A model generated the notes under the pieces. It made no database searches, was not told the DNA's origin, and saw only the letters and a list, made by a program, of their open reading frames with translations. 64,000 bases of DNA, taken from contig NZ_JACVEW010000001.1 of the NCBI RefSeq assembly GCF_017776525.1, forward strand, positions 124,001 to 188,000. The letters are read 5' to 3'. The position numbers and the translations under genes were made by a program. Shown here piece by piece: positions 38,272 through 47,349 of this stretch. The DNA is from Marinobacterium alkalitolerans (GTDB lineage: Bacteria > Pseudomonadota > Gammaproteobacteria > Pseudomonadales > Balneatricaceae). Numbering within the stretch: position 1 is the stretch's first letter; the number at the start of each line of letters is the position of its first letter.

Positions 38272-38430
38272 ATGACCTTGATTTTACGTTACTTGAATAC
38301 CGCTTCTGCCAACTCTCAGGTGCCTTCGCGTGAGAGTCATTCACAGGAGGCGTCAAAGCCGGTGTGCACGGAGTGTAATTACGCTGACAATTACTACGGA
38401 GACCAGGTTTGCGTGGCCGGGTCACGTTGA
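38272..38430 (+). CDS. Tiny Cys-containing ORF, unknown function
   Basis: 52 residues beginning MTLILRYLNTASANS, with an excellent ribosome-binding sequence (GAGGAG, 7 nt before the ATG). The C-terminal half has three Cys: C-x-x-C in PVCTECNYADNYYG and another in DQVCVAG. The pattern could bind a metal or form a disulfide. The 3' end overlaps the convergent diguanylate cyclase gene by 37 bp. I do not recognise a family. Confidence 0.45.
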   Translation: MTLILRYLNTASANSQVPSRESHSQEASKPVCTECNYADNYYGDQVCVAGSR

Positions 38431-40652
38431 GTGGCTGGGTCTTCAAAGTAGATCACTCGGTTACGGCCGGCATTCTTGGCTTCATAGAGCGCCTTGTCGG
38501 CCTGTCGCAGCAGCGTTTCGGCTGACACGCTGCCCGCCTGTCCGGTGCTCAGGCCTGCCGAGAGTGTAACGGGGCCGATGGGCAGGTTGTTGAAATGGAA
38601 GTCGGCCGCTTCCACCGTTGTCCGGAGCTGTTCGGCCCGGGCTTTGGCGTCCTCAAGGCGGGTGTCCGGCATGACGATCACGAACTCTTCACCGCCGTAG
38701 CGGCAGATAATGTCACTGCTCCTGAAGGTGGAAATCAGCTGCTGTGCCACCTGTTGCAGCACCTTGTCGCCGGCGGCATGCCCAAAGGAATCGTTAAGTC
38801 GCTTGAAGTGGTCGATGTCGCAGATAACCAGTGAGATATCCGACTGGTTGCGTGCGCCGCGGGCCAGCTCGTGCTCGAGCATCTGATCCAGATAACGGCG
38901 GTTGTGGACACCCGTGAGGGCGTCTTCGTATGAAAAGCGGCTCAGAGCCTGCTGCAGCGCCACCTTGGACAGGGTCAGGTTGATGCGCTCGATGCCACGC
39001 GTAAACAGGATTTCCAGCGTGTAGGGGCTCAGGTTGTCAAACAGGCCGATATCCGGGTCCAGGTTAAGCCAGAGCATGCCGGTCTGCACCCCTTCATCCC
39101 CGGGCGTGTCATAGTGGATCGGGAAGCGTTTCCAGTGCTGACTCGGCGCTTTGAAGCTGGCGGGGTCCAGCTGCTCGGGCAGGTGCTCCTCGCTGTCCCA
39201 TTGTGCGACGCGATGCAGCTGGTAGTCGTTGTTATCCTGTAAATAGTAGGCACCGGGCACCGGCGAGCAGAGCCCGCGGATCTGATCACTCAGACATTGC
39301 AGCGCCTGGTGAATGTCCCCGGTGGATTCCATGCTGGCGACCAGTTCATCCAGCGTACCGCGCTTGCGGTTGCCAAACTCCAGTGCCTTGACGCGTCGGG
39401 CGTCCTGTAGCGCCATTTTTTCCAGCTCCCGGGTGCGGTCGTTGACCCGCTCTTCAAGGCTCAGGGTCAACTGCGACAGGGCACGTCGGGTTCGGTTGAA
39501 GTGATGCACAGACAGCGCTATCAGGGCGAAGGCAAACACCAGTGAGCCCCAGCCGACCGGTACGTCCATCCAGGGAGCCCAATTATGTGCCACGGCCATA
39601 TCCCACAGCAGCAGGGCCGTGAGCAGTCCGGTGGCCAACAGCAGCGTGCGCTGGTCAGGGGTGGCGTTGCGCCATTGGCGTGTTACCACGAACAGCATGG
39701 GCGGAATGCAAAGGGTAAACAGCAGGTCGAACGGAGGATAGGTGTTGGCCACGCTGGTCAGGCCGATGGCGGAGAGCAGCATGGCCGCCGAGAAATAACT
39801 GCCAAAGACCAGCATCAGCAGGTTGAACAGGCGTCTGTGATGTGGGCCGTACCAGCTGCGCAATAGCATCAGCAACGCAATGGGCAGCAGGTAATAACTG
39901 CCCGCTTCCACATAATCCCACATCAGTGGCTGGTTCAGTATCAGTTGCTTGGCCTGGCTGCCACTGAGCGCAAGCCCGGCGTTGCAGACCGAGAACAGTG
40001 CCAGTGCCAGCAGGTTTTTGCGTTCTGCATTGAGCAGGGCAAACAGCAGGCAGAGCAGGCCGATCAAGAGGCTGAAGGCGGTGATCGTCAGTCCATCGAA
40101 CGATTGCTGCAGCACCTGCTGGTAGAGCTTCATCCGCTCCATGATCTTGACCTCGCCCCAGAGGCCGATGTCCAGATAGTTGCTGAAAATACGGAAATAG
40201 ATCGGTTTCCCGGCCGCGTTCTGTGGCAGAGGGATCATATGCCAGGGCCAGCCCTGAAAGGTGCCCTGGCCTTGCTCATCAAACTCACCGTAATGGTAGA
40301 TGCGCTCGCCCTCCAGGTAGACCTCCACAATCAGGTCAACGCTGAAGATATACATCACCGGGTCGTTCAAGTTGCCTTCAGGCAACACCGTGCGATACCA
40401 GACGTTTTGTCGGTCATTCCGGTCGGGTGGGTTGGAGGGAAAGTCGATGCTGTGCCAGGCATCCGGGGCCGGCTCAAGGGTCCAGGCAGGTACGTCGTTT
40501 ACGAAGGGGGAATCACCCCAGCGATATTCCCAGTTTTGATCCAGCTGCACGGGCTCGGCGCCCAGGCGGGCGCCAAATAACAGACAAAAGGAGGCCAGCA
40601 GCGCAAGCACCGCAATAATGGGGGGCCGGTGTCCTTGTCTTAAAAAGCGCAT
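38394..40652 (-). CDS. 7TM-DISM sensor diguanylate cyclase (GGDEF)
   Basis: 752 residues. A signal/anchor segment (about 12-32) leads to a periplasmic beta-rich DISM-type sensor (about 35-175), seven membrane helices (about 185-385), a short coiled coil (LEERVNDRTRELEKMAL), a GAF-like region (about 430-570) and a GGDEF domain (about 580-735). The active-site motif is GGEEF, and an inhibitory RxxD site (RSSD) stands five residues before it, so c-di-GMP synthesis with product inhibition is expected. 7TMR-DISM sensors usually detect small carbohydrates or related ligands. Confidence 0.93.
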   Translation of the reverse strand: MRFLRQGHRPPIIAVLALLASFCLLFGARLGAEPVQLDQNWEYRWGDSPFVNDVPAWTLEPAPDAWHSIDFPSNPPDRNDRQNVWYRTVLPEGNLNDPVMYIFSVDLIVEVYLEGERIYHYGEFDEQGQGTFQGWPWHMIPLPQNAAGKPIYFRIFSNYLDIGLWGEVKIMERMKLYQQVLQQSFDGLTITAFSLLIGLLCLLFALLNAERKNLLALALFSVCNAGLALSGSQAKQLILNQPLMWDYVEAGSYYLLPIALLMLLRSWYGPHHRRLFNLLMLVFGSYFSAAMLLSAIGLTSVANTYPPFDLLFTLCIPPMLFVVTRQWRNATPDQRTLLLATGLLTALLLWDMAVAHNWAPWMDVPVGWGSLVFAFALIALSVHHFNRTRRALSQLTLSLEERVNDRTRELEKMALQDARRVKALEFGNRKRGTLDELVASMESTGDIHQALQCLSDQIRGLCSPVPGAYYLQDNNDYQLHRVAQWDSEEHLPEQLDPASFKAPSQHWKRFPIHYDTPGDEGVQTGMLWLNLDPDIGLFDNLSPYTLEILFTRGIERINLTLSKVALQQALSRFSYEDALTGVHNRRYLDQMLEHELARGARNQSDISLVICDIDHFKRLNDSFGHAAGDKVLQQVAQQLISTFRSSDIICRYGGEEFVIVMPDTRLEDAKARAEQLRTTVEAADFHFNNLPIGPVTLSAGLSTGQAGSVSAETLLRQADKALYEAKNAGRNRVIYFEDPATQRDPATQTWSP

Positions 40653-40743
40653 CAGCGGGTCTTGTACCTGCCGTTCCTGATACCCGCAGTATATACCCTT
40701 ACTGTGAAAAGGGTGTGAATGAGAAACGCGAAGTCTTCATCGG

Positions 40744-41547
40744 TTAATCAACTCGACAGGGCTCTCCCTGTTCCTGCGCTGCCTTTGCTTCACACAGGCG
40801 GCTCGCCAGCTCGTTGAAGCCGTATCCACCCGGTCGGTTCATGATCTCATGGGGGTGAGCCTGCATCCGGGGGAGCCAGGGATGAATGTTGGCCACGCCG
40901 AAGGTGTGTTTCAGATAGGCAAACATGGATTCGTCATTGGCCGAGTCACCGATGTAGGCAACTTCCTGCTGAATGCGCTCATCATCCAGGCCAAACCGCT
41001 CCTTCAACAGCCGCTCGGACATGGCCTGTTTACTGTAATCACCGAACCAGGCATTGATATGAATCGAGCTCACTCGTGCCTGAGCACCGGCCTGGTGAAA
41101 GGTGGAGACGACCTGCTGCAGCTGATCGGAGGTGATGCCCTGAACGTCCTGATTGTAGTCCAGCGCGACATCGGCCAGACGGTACGACTGGTCTTTCGCC
41201 AGTGTGATGTCGGGCACTCGACACAGGGCGGCTTGTGCCAGTGTCAGCAGGGTCTGCTGGCGTTGAGCACGCAGGCTTGGGTCATCCCAGCTTTGCAGCG
41301 CTACATGGCCCTGTGGATCGCGGTGGAAGTAGAAGGCACCGTTTTCACCGATCACGGCCGGGATGGGCCAGAGGCGTATCATCTGGTCACACCAGCCGGC
41401 ACAGCCTCCGGTCACCGGCACAACGGTGATCCCGGCATCAGCCAGCCGGTACAGGGCTGAGAGGGTTTCCGGCAGCAGACGCCCATCGGTGGTGAGGGTG
41501 TCGTCCACATCGGTCAAAAGATAGCGAATATGGCTGAGGTCATGCAT
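40744..41547 (-). CDS. HAD-superfamily phosphatase (Cof/IIB type) in the ugp cluster
   Basis: 267 residues. Motif I is LLTDVDDTLTTDGRLL, motif II VVPVTGGCAGWCDQM, and motif IV YIGDSANDESMFAYL, with a large cap between II and IV as in subfamily IIB sugar-phosphatases. I start at the ATG at 41547, overlapping the DeoR-type gene stop by 8 bp; a longer in-frame reading is not family-like. Its place at the end of a glycerol-phosphate uptake operon suggests a sugar- or polyol-phosphate substrate, by inference. Confidence 0.85.
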   Translation of the reverse strand: MHDLSHIRYLLTDVDDTLTTDGRLLPETLSALYRLADAGITVVPVTGGCAGWCDQMIRLWPIPAVIGENGAFYFHRDPQGHVALQSWDDPSLRAQRQQTLLTLAQAALCRVPDITLAKDQSYRLADVALDYNQDVQGITSDQLQQVVSTFHQAGAQARVSSIHINAWFGDYSKQAMSERLLKERFGLDDERIQQEVAYIGDSANDESMFAYLKHTFGVANIHPWLPRMQAHPHEIMNRPGGYGFNELASRLCEAKAAQEQGEPCRVD

Positions 41548-42316
41548 CCATCTGCCCTCCGGTTTGAATGAGGCCCACAGCGTGTTCCCGAAGTGCATGT
41601 TCCAGCTGAATGTCAGGCAGAGAATCGCATACCAGCAGGTCGATGCTGTCGAACCCGGCCACCTTGACCATTGGGCTACGGCTCCATTTGCTGGCATCGG
41701 CCAATAGCACGCGTTGACGGGCGTTGCGCAATATGGCGCGGCTTACGTTCGCTTCCTGGGGGTCAAAATCCAGCACGCCATCGTTCGGATGCAGGCCACC
41801 GGCCCCGACAATGCCGAAATCGACCCGGTACTGGTCCAGAGTGCGGGTAACCGGTTCGCCCACCATGTCGCGGTCGTTATGGCGCAGGTGGCCTCCGATC
41901 ACCAGTACCTGAATCGCCGGGTATTCACAGAGGACACCGGCCACATCCAGGTTGTTGGTCAGCACACGCAGGCGCTGGTGTTGCGATAAGGCTCGGGCCA
42001 GGTGGGCGACGGAGGTGCCGATGCCCAGCATCAGGGTGGAGCCATCGGGAATACGCGCGGCCAATGCCTGCGCCATCTTGTGCTTGACGCCCGCATTGAG
42101 CTGTTCGCGGCTGCCGTAAGACAGGTTCAGGGCACTGGCGGGCAGGCTGACGCCGCCATGAATACGTCGCGCCAGCCCCAGTTCGCAAAGCTGATTCAAG
42201 TCCTTGCGGATCGTCTGGGTGCTGACCGAAAACTGTTCGGATAGCTGTTCGACCTCAAGTTCACCCCGGTGGTTGAGCAGGGCAAGGATGTGGTCCTGGC
42301 GTTCATTCAACATCAT
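41540..42316 (-). CDS. DeoR/GlpR-family repressor
   Basis: 258 residues. The N-terminal helix-turn-helix reads NERQDHILALLNHRGELEVE and SVSTQTIRKDLNQLCELG, the DeoR signature. The C-terminal effector domain (about 75-235) has DGSTLMLGIGTSVAHLA and DFGIVGAGGLHPNDGVLDFD, like GlpR, which senses glycerol-3-phosphate. It overlaps the ugpQ stop by 14 bp and the HAD gene by 8 bp. It probably represses the operon that contains it; a palindromic operator candidate lies upstream of ugpB. Confidence 0.9.
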   Translation of the reverse strand: MMLNERQDHILALLNHRGELEVEQLSEQFSVSTQTIRKDLNQLCELGLARRIHGGVSLPASALNLSYGSREQLNAGVKHKMAQALAARIPDGSTLMLGIGTSVAHLARALSQHQRLRVLTNNLDVAGVLCEYPAIQVLVIGGHLRHNDRDMVGEPVTRTLDQYRVDFGIVGAGGLHPNDGVLDFDPQEANVSRAILRNARQRVLLADASKWSRSPMVKVAGFDSIDLLVCDSLPDIQLEHALREHAVGLIQTGGQMDA

Positions 42317-43046
42317 GAATCTCGTTAAACCGTTGCGGATAGTCAGTGATCACGCCATCCAGCCCCCAGTGCCAGAAGGACGCGATCTCGGCAGGTTCAT
42401 TGGCCGTCCAGCAATACAGCTTGAGTCCGCTTTGCTTGATGGCCTGTACGCGCAGATAGTTAAGCTGGCGCCAGTGAACGTGCAGGCTGAACAGTGCCAG
42501 CTGCTGTGCCTGCTGATGCCAGTCACAGGGCAGGTCATCCACCAGCAGGCCACGGCGCAGGAGTGGGGCCTGCAGCTGGCATTCCGCCAACAGGGAGCGA
42601 CTGAAGCTGGAGATCAGCAACTGCTCGCTCGGGAAGGCGGTTTGGTCCAGTGCTGCCAGCACGGCGGATACCAGGGTCGGTGCAGGCAGGCCATGATCCT
42701 TGATTTCCAGATTCAGACCGAGTCCAAGCCGGTGCAGCAGGACAAGCGTGTCGGTCAGAAGGGGCAAGGGCTCAGTCGGCCAGTCTGGCAGCCGTGCTGC
42801 CATATTCAGGCCATCCAGTTCGGCCGGCAGGCACTGTTGCAGCAGTTCATTGCGATTACCGCAGCGGCCAGTGGTGGCGTCATGGCTCACCACCGGTGTG
42901 CCATCGGCCAGCAGGGTGACATCCAGCTCGATCCAGCCTACGCCGATCTCGGCCGCCTTGCGAAAGCCGCCCAGGGTGTTTTCCGGGGCCAGACTGGGCA
43001 CACCGCGGTGGCCCGTCACGCGGGACGGGGTGTTCAGTGAAGTCAT
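42303..43046 (-). CDS. ugpQ: Glycerophosphodiester phosphodiesterase
   Basis: 247 residues. TIM-barrel GDPD with the catalytic GHRGVPSLAPENTLGGF, the metal-binding WIELDVTLLADGTPVVSHDA (E-x-D...H-D) and the later LNLEIKD strand. It splits glycerophosphodiesters into sn-glycerol-3-phosphate and an alcohol. No signal peptide, so it works in the cytoplasm on diesters brought in by the Ugp transporter. It lies 3 bp after ugpC. Confidence 0.94.
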   Translation of the reverse strand: MTSLNTPSRVTGHRGVPSLAPENTLGGFRKAAEIGVGWIELDVTLLADGTPVVSHDATTGRCGNRNELLQQCLPAELDGLNMAARLPDWPTEPLPLLTDTLVLLHRLGLGLNLEIKDHGLPAPTLVSAVLAALDQTAFPSEQLLISSFSRSLLAECQLQAPLLRRGLLVDDLPCDWHQQAQQLALFSLHVHWRQLNYLRVQAIKQSGLKLYCWTANEPAEIASFWHWGLDGVITDYPQRFNEIHDVE

Positions 43047-43049
43047 CTT

Positions 43050-44117
43050 TCAGTTGATCCGTTGTTGGCGTTGGGCGCAGAACAGGTGGAGTTCATCGCA
43101 ATTAAATCCCAGGGATAACCGTGTGCCGAGCGCACAGCTGTGACTGCCCTTGAGACGCACAATCAGTTCCTGATCCAGCCCCGGCACCTTGCCATGCACC
43201 AGCGTATCGGCTCCCAGCTGTTCCAGCAGGCTCACGTCCAGTTCAATGCGATGTGGGTAGTCCGGACCGCGATGAAGGTGCTCGGGTCTCAGGCCCACGA
43301 TCACGTCGCCGTTGAAATTCACCTTCTGTTTCAGCGGAATGCTCAAATCGCCCAGGCGCAGATGGTTGTCGGCCAGCACGCCGGAGGTGAAGTTCATGCT
43401 GGATGAGCCGATAAAGCCCGCCACAAACGGGGTTTGCGGGCGCTGGTAGACCTCCAGTGGTGAACCTATCTGCTCTGCGCACCCGGCGTTCATCACCACC
43501 AGACGGTCGGCCAACGTCATGGCTTCGGTCTGGTCATGGGTTACATAGACGGTGGTGGTGTTGAGTCTGCGCTGCAGGCGCTTGATTTCGATCCGCATCT
43601 GGCCACGCAGCTTGGCATCCAGGTTGGACAGGGGTTCGTCAAACAGGAACACCTTGGGCTGACGCACGATGGCACGGCCCATGGCGACCCGCTGGCGCTG
43701 GCCGCCGGAGAGCTGGCGCGGTGTTCGGTCCAACAGGTGCCCCAATTGCAGCATCTCGGCGGTGGACTCCACCTGCTGACGAATCTGCACCTTGGGCACC
43801 CCGCGATTGCGCAGGCCGTAGGCCATGTTGTCGAACACACTCATGTGCGGATAGAGCGCGTAGTTCTGGAACACCATGGCGATATCGCGCTGCGCCGGTT
43901 CCAGCCGGTTTACCTGCTGCTCGCCGATGTGCAGATCGCCATCGGTGATGCTTTCCAGCCCCGCGATCATGCGCAGCAGGCTGGACTTGCCACAGCCGGA
44001 AGGGCCGACCAGTACGATCAACTCGCCGGGTTCCACATACAGGTTGAGACTGTGAATGGCCTGATGGCCGTTGGGATAGGTTTTGCCAATATTGGCCAGC
44101 GATAGATTGGACATCAT
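43050..44117 (-). CDS. ugpC: sn-glycerol-3-phosphate ABC transporter, ATP-binding subunit
   Basis: 355 residues, MalK/UgpC family. Walker A is GPSGCGKSSLLRMIAG, the signature LSGGQRQRVAMGRA, Walker B VFLFDEPLSNLDAKLR, and the switch His in VYVTHDQTEAM. The C-terminal regulatory OB-type domain (about 240-350) includes VIVGLRPEHL. It shares one base with ugpE (44117), so the two are coupled. The last residue block has a CNCDEL-like variant with no known meaning. Confidence 0.93.
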   Translation of the reverse strand: MMSNLSLANIGKTYPNGHQAIHSLNLYVEPGELIVLVGPSGCGKSSLLRMIAGLESITDGDLHIGEQQVNRLEPAQRDIAMVFQNYALYPHMSVFDNMAYGLRNRGVPKVQIRQQVESTAEMLQLGHLLDRTPRQLSGGQRQRVAMGRAIVRQPKVFLFDEPLSNLDAKLRGQMRIEIKRLQRRLNTTTVYVTHDQTEAMTLADRLVVMNAGCAEQIGSPLEVYQRPQTPFVAGFIGSSSMNFTSGVLADNHLRLGDLSIPLKQKVNFNGDVIVGLRPEHLHRGPDYPHRIELDVSLLEQLGADTLVHGKVPGLDQELIVRLKGSHSCALGTRLSLGFNCDELHLFCAQRQQRIN

Positions 44118-44968
44118 TATTTCTCGGTTTCAACCAGGCCCTTGATAAACAGGCGCTGCATCAGAATGACCACCAGCACCGGTGGCAACATGGCCATCAG
44201 CGTACTGGGCATGACCAGGTGCCAGGCGACTTCGGCATCGCCGACAGCCAGCATGCGCTGAATGCTCATCACCACGGTGTAGTAGTGCTCATCGGTGGTG
44301 ATCAGCAGCGGCCAGAGGTATTGGTTCCAGCCGTAGATGAACATGATCACGAACAGCGCCGCCAGATTGGTGCGTGACAGTGGCAGCAGGATGTCGATGA
44401 AGAAGCGGATTGGCCCTGCGCCATCCATGCGCGCCGCTTCGATCAGTTCGTGTGGCACCGTGAGGAAAAATTGGCGGAACAGAAAGGTCGCCGTGGCACT
44501 GGCGATCAGCGGCAGGATCAGGCCGGAGTAGGAGTTGAGCAGACCCAGGTCAGCCACCACTTCAAATGTCGGCATGATGCGTACTTCCACCGGCAGCATC
44601 AGGGTGATGAAGATCAGCCAGAACGACAGCATGCGAAAGCGGAAGCGGAAAAAAACGATGGCGTAGGCGGCCAGCATGGAGATCAGCAGCTTGCCGATGG
44701 TGATGCCCAACGCCATGATCAGACTGTTACCCAGCATGCTGATCAAATTCACGTTGAGCGTTTTCTGACCGGTTTCCAGCCCCAGCGCCATGGCGTAGTT
44801 GAGCACAAAGCGATCGCCGGGCCAGAGTGGCACGGTGCCGCTGTTCAGGGCTTCCGGGGCATGGGTGGAAGCCACAAAGGCGATCCAGATCGGAAAGGCC
44901 ACCACCAGTACACCCAGACACAGAATCAGGTGACTGATCAGATTAAGCAGAGGACGGTTTTCGATCAT
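44117..44968 (-). CDS. ugpE: sn-glycerol-3-phosphate ABC transporter permease UgpE
   Basis: 283 residues, six predicted membrane segments. The cytoplasmic coupling (EAA) loop is ELIEAARMDGAGPIRFF near residue 190. NYAMALGLETGQKTLNVNL in the long periplasmic loop and the LMLPVEVRIMPTFEV segment are characteristic of UgpE. Together with UgpA it forms the membrane channel. Start and stop overlap the flanking ugpA and ugpC genes. Confidence 0.93.
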   Translation of the reverse strand: MIENRPLLNLISHLILCLGVLVVAFPIWIAFVASTHAPEALNSGTVPLWPGDRFVLNYAMALGLETGQKTLNVNLISMLGNSLIMALGITIGKLLISMLAAYAIVFFRFRFRMLSFWLIFITLMLPVEVRIMPTFEVVADLGLLNSYSGLILPLIASATATFLFRQFFLTVPHELIEAARMDGAGPIRFFIDILLPLSRTNLAALFVIMFIYGWNQYLWPLLITTDEHYYTVVMSIQRMLAVGDAEVAWHLVMPSTLMAMLPPVLVVILMQRLFIKGLVETEK

Positions 44969-45849
44969 CAGTACTGCACCTTGCGTTCGATATAACGGAA
45001 CTGCACCACGGTGAGTGCGCCGACAATGGCCATCAGGATCACCGATTGGGCGGCGGATGAGCCCAGATCCAGACCGTTGAAGCCGTCATCGAACACCTTG
45101 TACACCAGGATGCTGGTGCTGCCGCCGGGGCCGCCCTGGGTCACGGCGTGGATGATGCCGAAGGTATCGAAGAAGGCGTACACCACGTTGATCACCAGCA
45201 GGAAGAAGCTGGTGGGGGAGAGCAGCGGGAACAGAATGGTCCAGAAGCGTTTCATCGGTCCGGCGCCATCGAGTGCCGCGGCTTCAATCAGCGAGCGCGG
45301 GATCGCCTGCAAACCGGCAAGGAAAAACAGGAAGTTGTAGCTGATCTGTTTCCAGGCGGCGGCAATGATCACCAGCAGCATCGCCTGGTCACCGTTGAGA
45401 AAATGGTTCCAGTCGTAGCCCAGCTGCTCCAGAAGATAGCTGAGAATGCCGATGCTGGGGTTGAACATGAACATCCACAGCACGCCGGCCACGGCAGGGG
45501 CCACAGCGTAGGGCCAGACCAGCAGAGTGCGATAGACACGGGCACCGCGAATCACCTGATCGGCCATAACGGCCAACAGCAGTGCACCGCCCATGGACAG
45601 AGCAGTGACGCCGATACTGAAAATAAAGGTGGTGGCAAAGCTGCGGTGATAGATCTCATCCTGCAGCAGCACACTGAAATTCTCGAACCAGACAAACTCG
45701 GTGGACAGGCCAAAGGCGTCCTCCATCAGGAAGGACTGCCAGACTGCCTGAGCCGCGGGCCAGAGAAAGAACACCAGCGTGATCGCCAACTGCGGCAGCA
45801 ACAGCAGCCAGGGCAGCCAGCGATGGTTGAATACGGGTTGGCTTTGCAT
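44968..45849 (-). CDS. ugpA: sn-glycerol-3-phosphate ABC transporter permease UgpA
   Basis: 293 residues with six predicted membrane segments. The coupling loop is [19 protein letters not shown] near residue 195, followed by the [22 protein letters not shown] helix. The [19 protein letters not shown] segment near the C-terminus is typical of UgpA. It is separated from ugpB by 56 bp that contain a strong hairpin. Confidence 0.93.
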   Translation of the reverse strand: MQSQPVFNHRWLPWLLLLPQLAITLVFFLWPAAQAVWQSFLMEDAFGLSTEFVWFENFSVLLQDEIYHRSFATTFIFSIGVTALSMGGALLLAVMADQVIRGARVYRTLLVWPYAVAPAVAGVLWMFMFNPSIGILSYLLEQLGYDWNHFLNGDQAMLLVIIAAAWKQISYNFLFFLAGLQAIPRSLIEAAALDGAGPMKRFWTILFPLLSPTSFFLLVINVVYAFFDTFGIIHAVTQGGPGGSTSILVYKVFDDGFNGLDLGSSAAQSVILMAIVGALTVVQFRYIERKVQY

Positions 45850-45873
45850 GGAATCTCCGAAACGTGCAGAAAC

Positions 45874-45895
45874 GGCAGGGCCGACTGGCCCTGCC
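45874..45895 (-). other. Intercistronic hairpin between ugpB and ugpA
   Basis: Perfect 9-bp stem GGCAGGGCC / GGCCCTGCC with a 4-nt loop in the 56-bp gap. No T-run follows on the minus strand. It is suited to protect the 3' end of the ugpB message so that the binding protein is made in excess over the permeases. Confidence 0.65.
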
Positions 45896-45905
45896 TGTCA
45901 CGGTA

Positions 45906-47204
45906 TTAGCCGTTCTGACGCTCGAACTTGCGCAGCAGCTTATTGCCACGCTCAACCGCACGGTTCAGGGCGGCTTCGGCGCTGTCCTTGCCGGACCAGA
46001 CGTTTTCAAGTTCTTCGTTGATGATGTCGCGAATCTGTACGAAGTTGCCCAGGCGCAGGCCCTTGGAATTGGCGGTCGGTGTGACAGAGGTCATCTGGGT
46101 GATCGCCACGTCGGTACCCGGGTTCTGAGCGTAGAAGCCCTGCTCACGGGTCAGCTCGGCCGCATCATGGGTGATCGGCAGGTAACCGGTGAACTGGTGC
46201 CAGTCGGCCTGGATTTCCGGGGACGACAGGAAGCTGTAGAAGCGTGCTACACCCTTGTAGTCATCCTTGTCATGGCCCTGCAGGGTCCAGAGGGTGGCGC
46301 CGCCGATGATGCTGTTCTGCGGCTGCTCGATCGCCTCACCCCAGGTGGGCAGCTGAGCAACGCCGAACTCGAAGCCCTTGGCGTTGTTTTTCACCCCGGC
46401 GTAAGAGGCGGAGGAGTTCATGTACATGGCACATTCGCCGCTGTAGAACTTGGGCGCGCTGTCAGAGCGACGACCGCCGTAGCTGAAAATGCCTTCTTTC
46501 TGCCAGTCGGCCAGCTGCTGAACGTGTTTCACGTGCAACGGGCTATTGAACGCCAGTTCCGTGTCCAGACCGGCAAAGCCGTTGTTTTCGGTGGCGAAGG
46601 GTACGTTGTGACGGGCGCTGAAGTTTTCCAGCTGCACCCAGGACTGCCAGCCGGTGGTGAAGCCACAGTCGTAGCCGGCTTCCAGCAGCTTGCGACCGGC
46701 TTCGCCCATCTCTTCCCAGGTTTTGGGCGGCTCGACACCGGCCTTGGCCAGGGCATCCTTGTTGTAATAGAGCACCGGGGTGGAGCTGTTGAACGGCATG
46801 GACAGCATCTTGCCGTCGTTGCTGGTGTAGTAGCCGGTGACAGAGGCGAGATAGTCACGGGGGTCGAACGCCTGACCGGTATCTTCCATCAGCTGATACA
46901 CCGGATAGACAGCGCCTTCGGCGGCCATCATGGTGGCGGTGCCTACTTCGAATACCTGCACAATGTGCGGCTGTTCCCTGGCGCGGAAGGCTGAAATCGC
47001 CGCCGTCATGGTCTCGGTGTAGTTACCCTTGAACACGGGGACAACCTGGTAGTCATCCTGGCTGGCATTGAACTTGTCAGCGATCTCATTGATCTTCTCG
47101 CCCAGTTCGCCGCCCATGGCGTGCCACCACTGAATCTCGGTTGCTGCCTGTACCTGTGCCGCCATCACTGACAATGTCAGTGCTCCCACTGTCTTGCGCA
47201 ACAT
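45906..47204 (-). CDS. ugpB: sn-glycerol-3-phosphate-binding protein
   Basis: 432 residues with a signal peptide (LRKTVGALTLSVMAAQVQA, cleavage near Ala20). It is the periplasmic receptor for glycerol-3-phosphate and glycerophosphodiesters. Closely UgpB-like segments are WWHAMGGELGEKINEIAD, QVFEVGTATMMAAEGAVYPV, MPFNSSTPVLYYNKDAL, WVQLENFSARHNVPFA, SIIGGATLWTLQGHDKDDY and the C-terminal AVERGNKLLRKFE. First gene of the ugpBAEC-ugpQ-deoR-HAD series. Confidence 0.96.
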   Translation of the reverse strand: MLRKTVGALTLSVMAAQVQAATEIQWWHAMGGELGEKINEIADKFNASQDDYQVVPVFKGNYTETMTAAISAFRAREQPHIVQVFEVGTATMMAAEGAVYPVYQLMEDTGQAFDPRDYLASVTGYYTSNDGKMLSMPFNSSTPVLYYNKDALAKAGVEPPKTWEEMGEAGRKLLEAGYDCGFTTGWQSWVQLENFSARHNVPFATENNGFAGLDTELAFNSPLHVKHVQQLADWQKEGIFSYGGRRSDSAPKFYSGECAMYMNSSASYAGVKNNAKGFEFGVAQLPTWGEAIEQPQNSIIGGATLWTLQGHDKDDYKGVARFYSFLSSPEIQADWHQFTGYLPITHDAAELTREQGFYAQNPGTDVAITQMTSVTPTANSKGLRLGNFVQIRDIINEELENVWSGKDSAEAALNRAVERGNKLLRKFERQNG

Positions 47205-47294
47205 GGTTTCGCTCCATCCATTTGTTTAGAACAGCCATCAGGGCGAGCAACGTGTGGCACCGCCCGGTTCGAGATGCATTGCAACAAATGGATG

Positions 47295-47344
47295 TTTCAT
47301 TTGATTGTCAGTCTGCTTTCAAATGAAAGTCAGTCTGGTGACAG
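47295..47344 (-). promoter_or_regulatory. Candidate operators upstream of ugpB
   Basis: TTTCATTTGA (47295-47304) and TCAAATGAAA (47319-47328) form a perfect 10-bp inverted repeat with a 14-nt spacer. The right half is itself a palindrome, CTTTCA-AA-TGAAAG (47316-47329). Overlapping it on the minus strand (47344 to 47327) is CTGTCAC, 4 nt, CTGACTT, a 12-of-14 match to a Pho box. The palindromes suit a DeoR-type repressor. Confidence 0.45.
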
Positions 47345-47349
47345 CGGTG

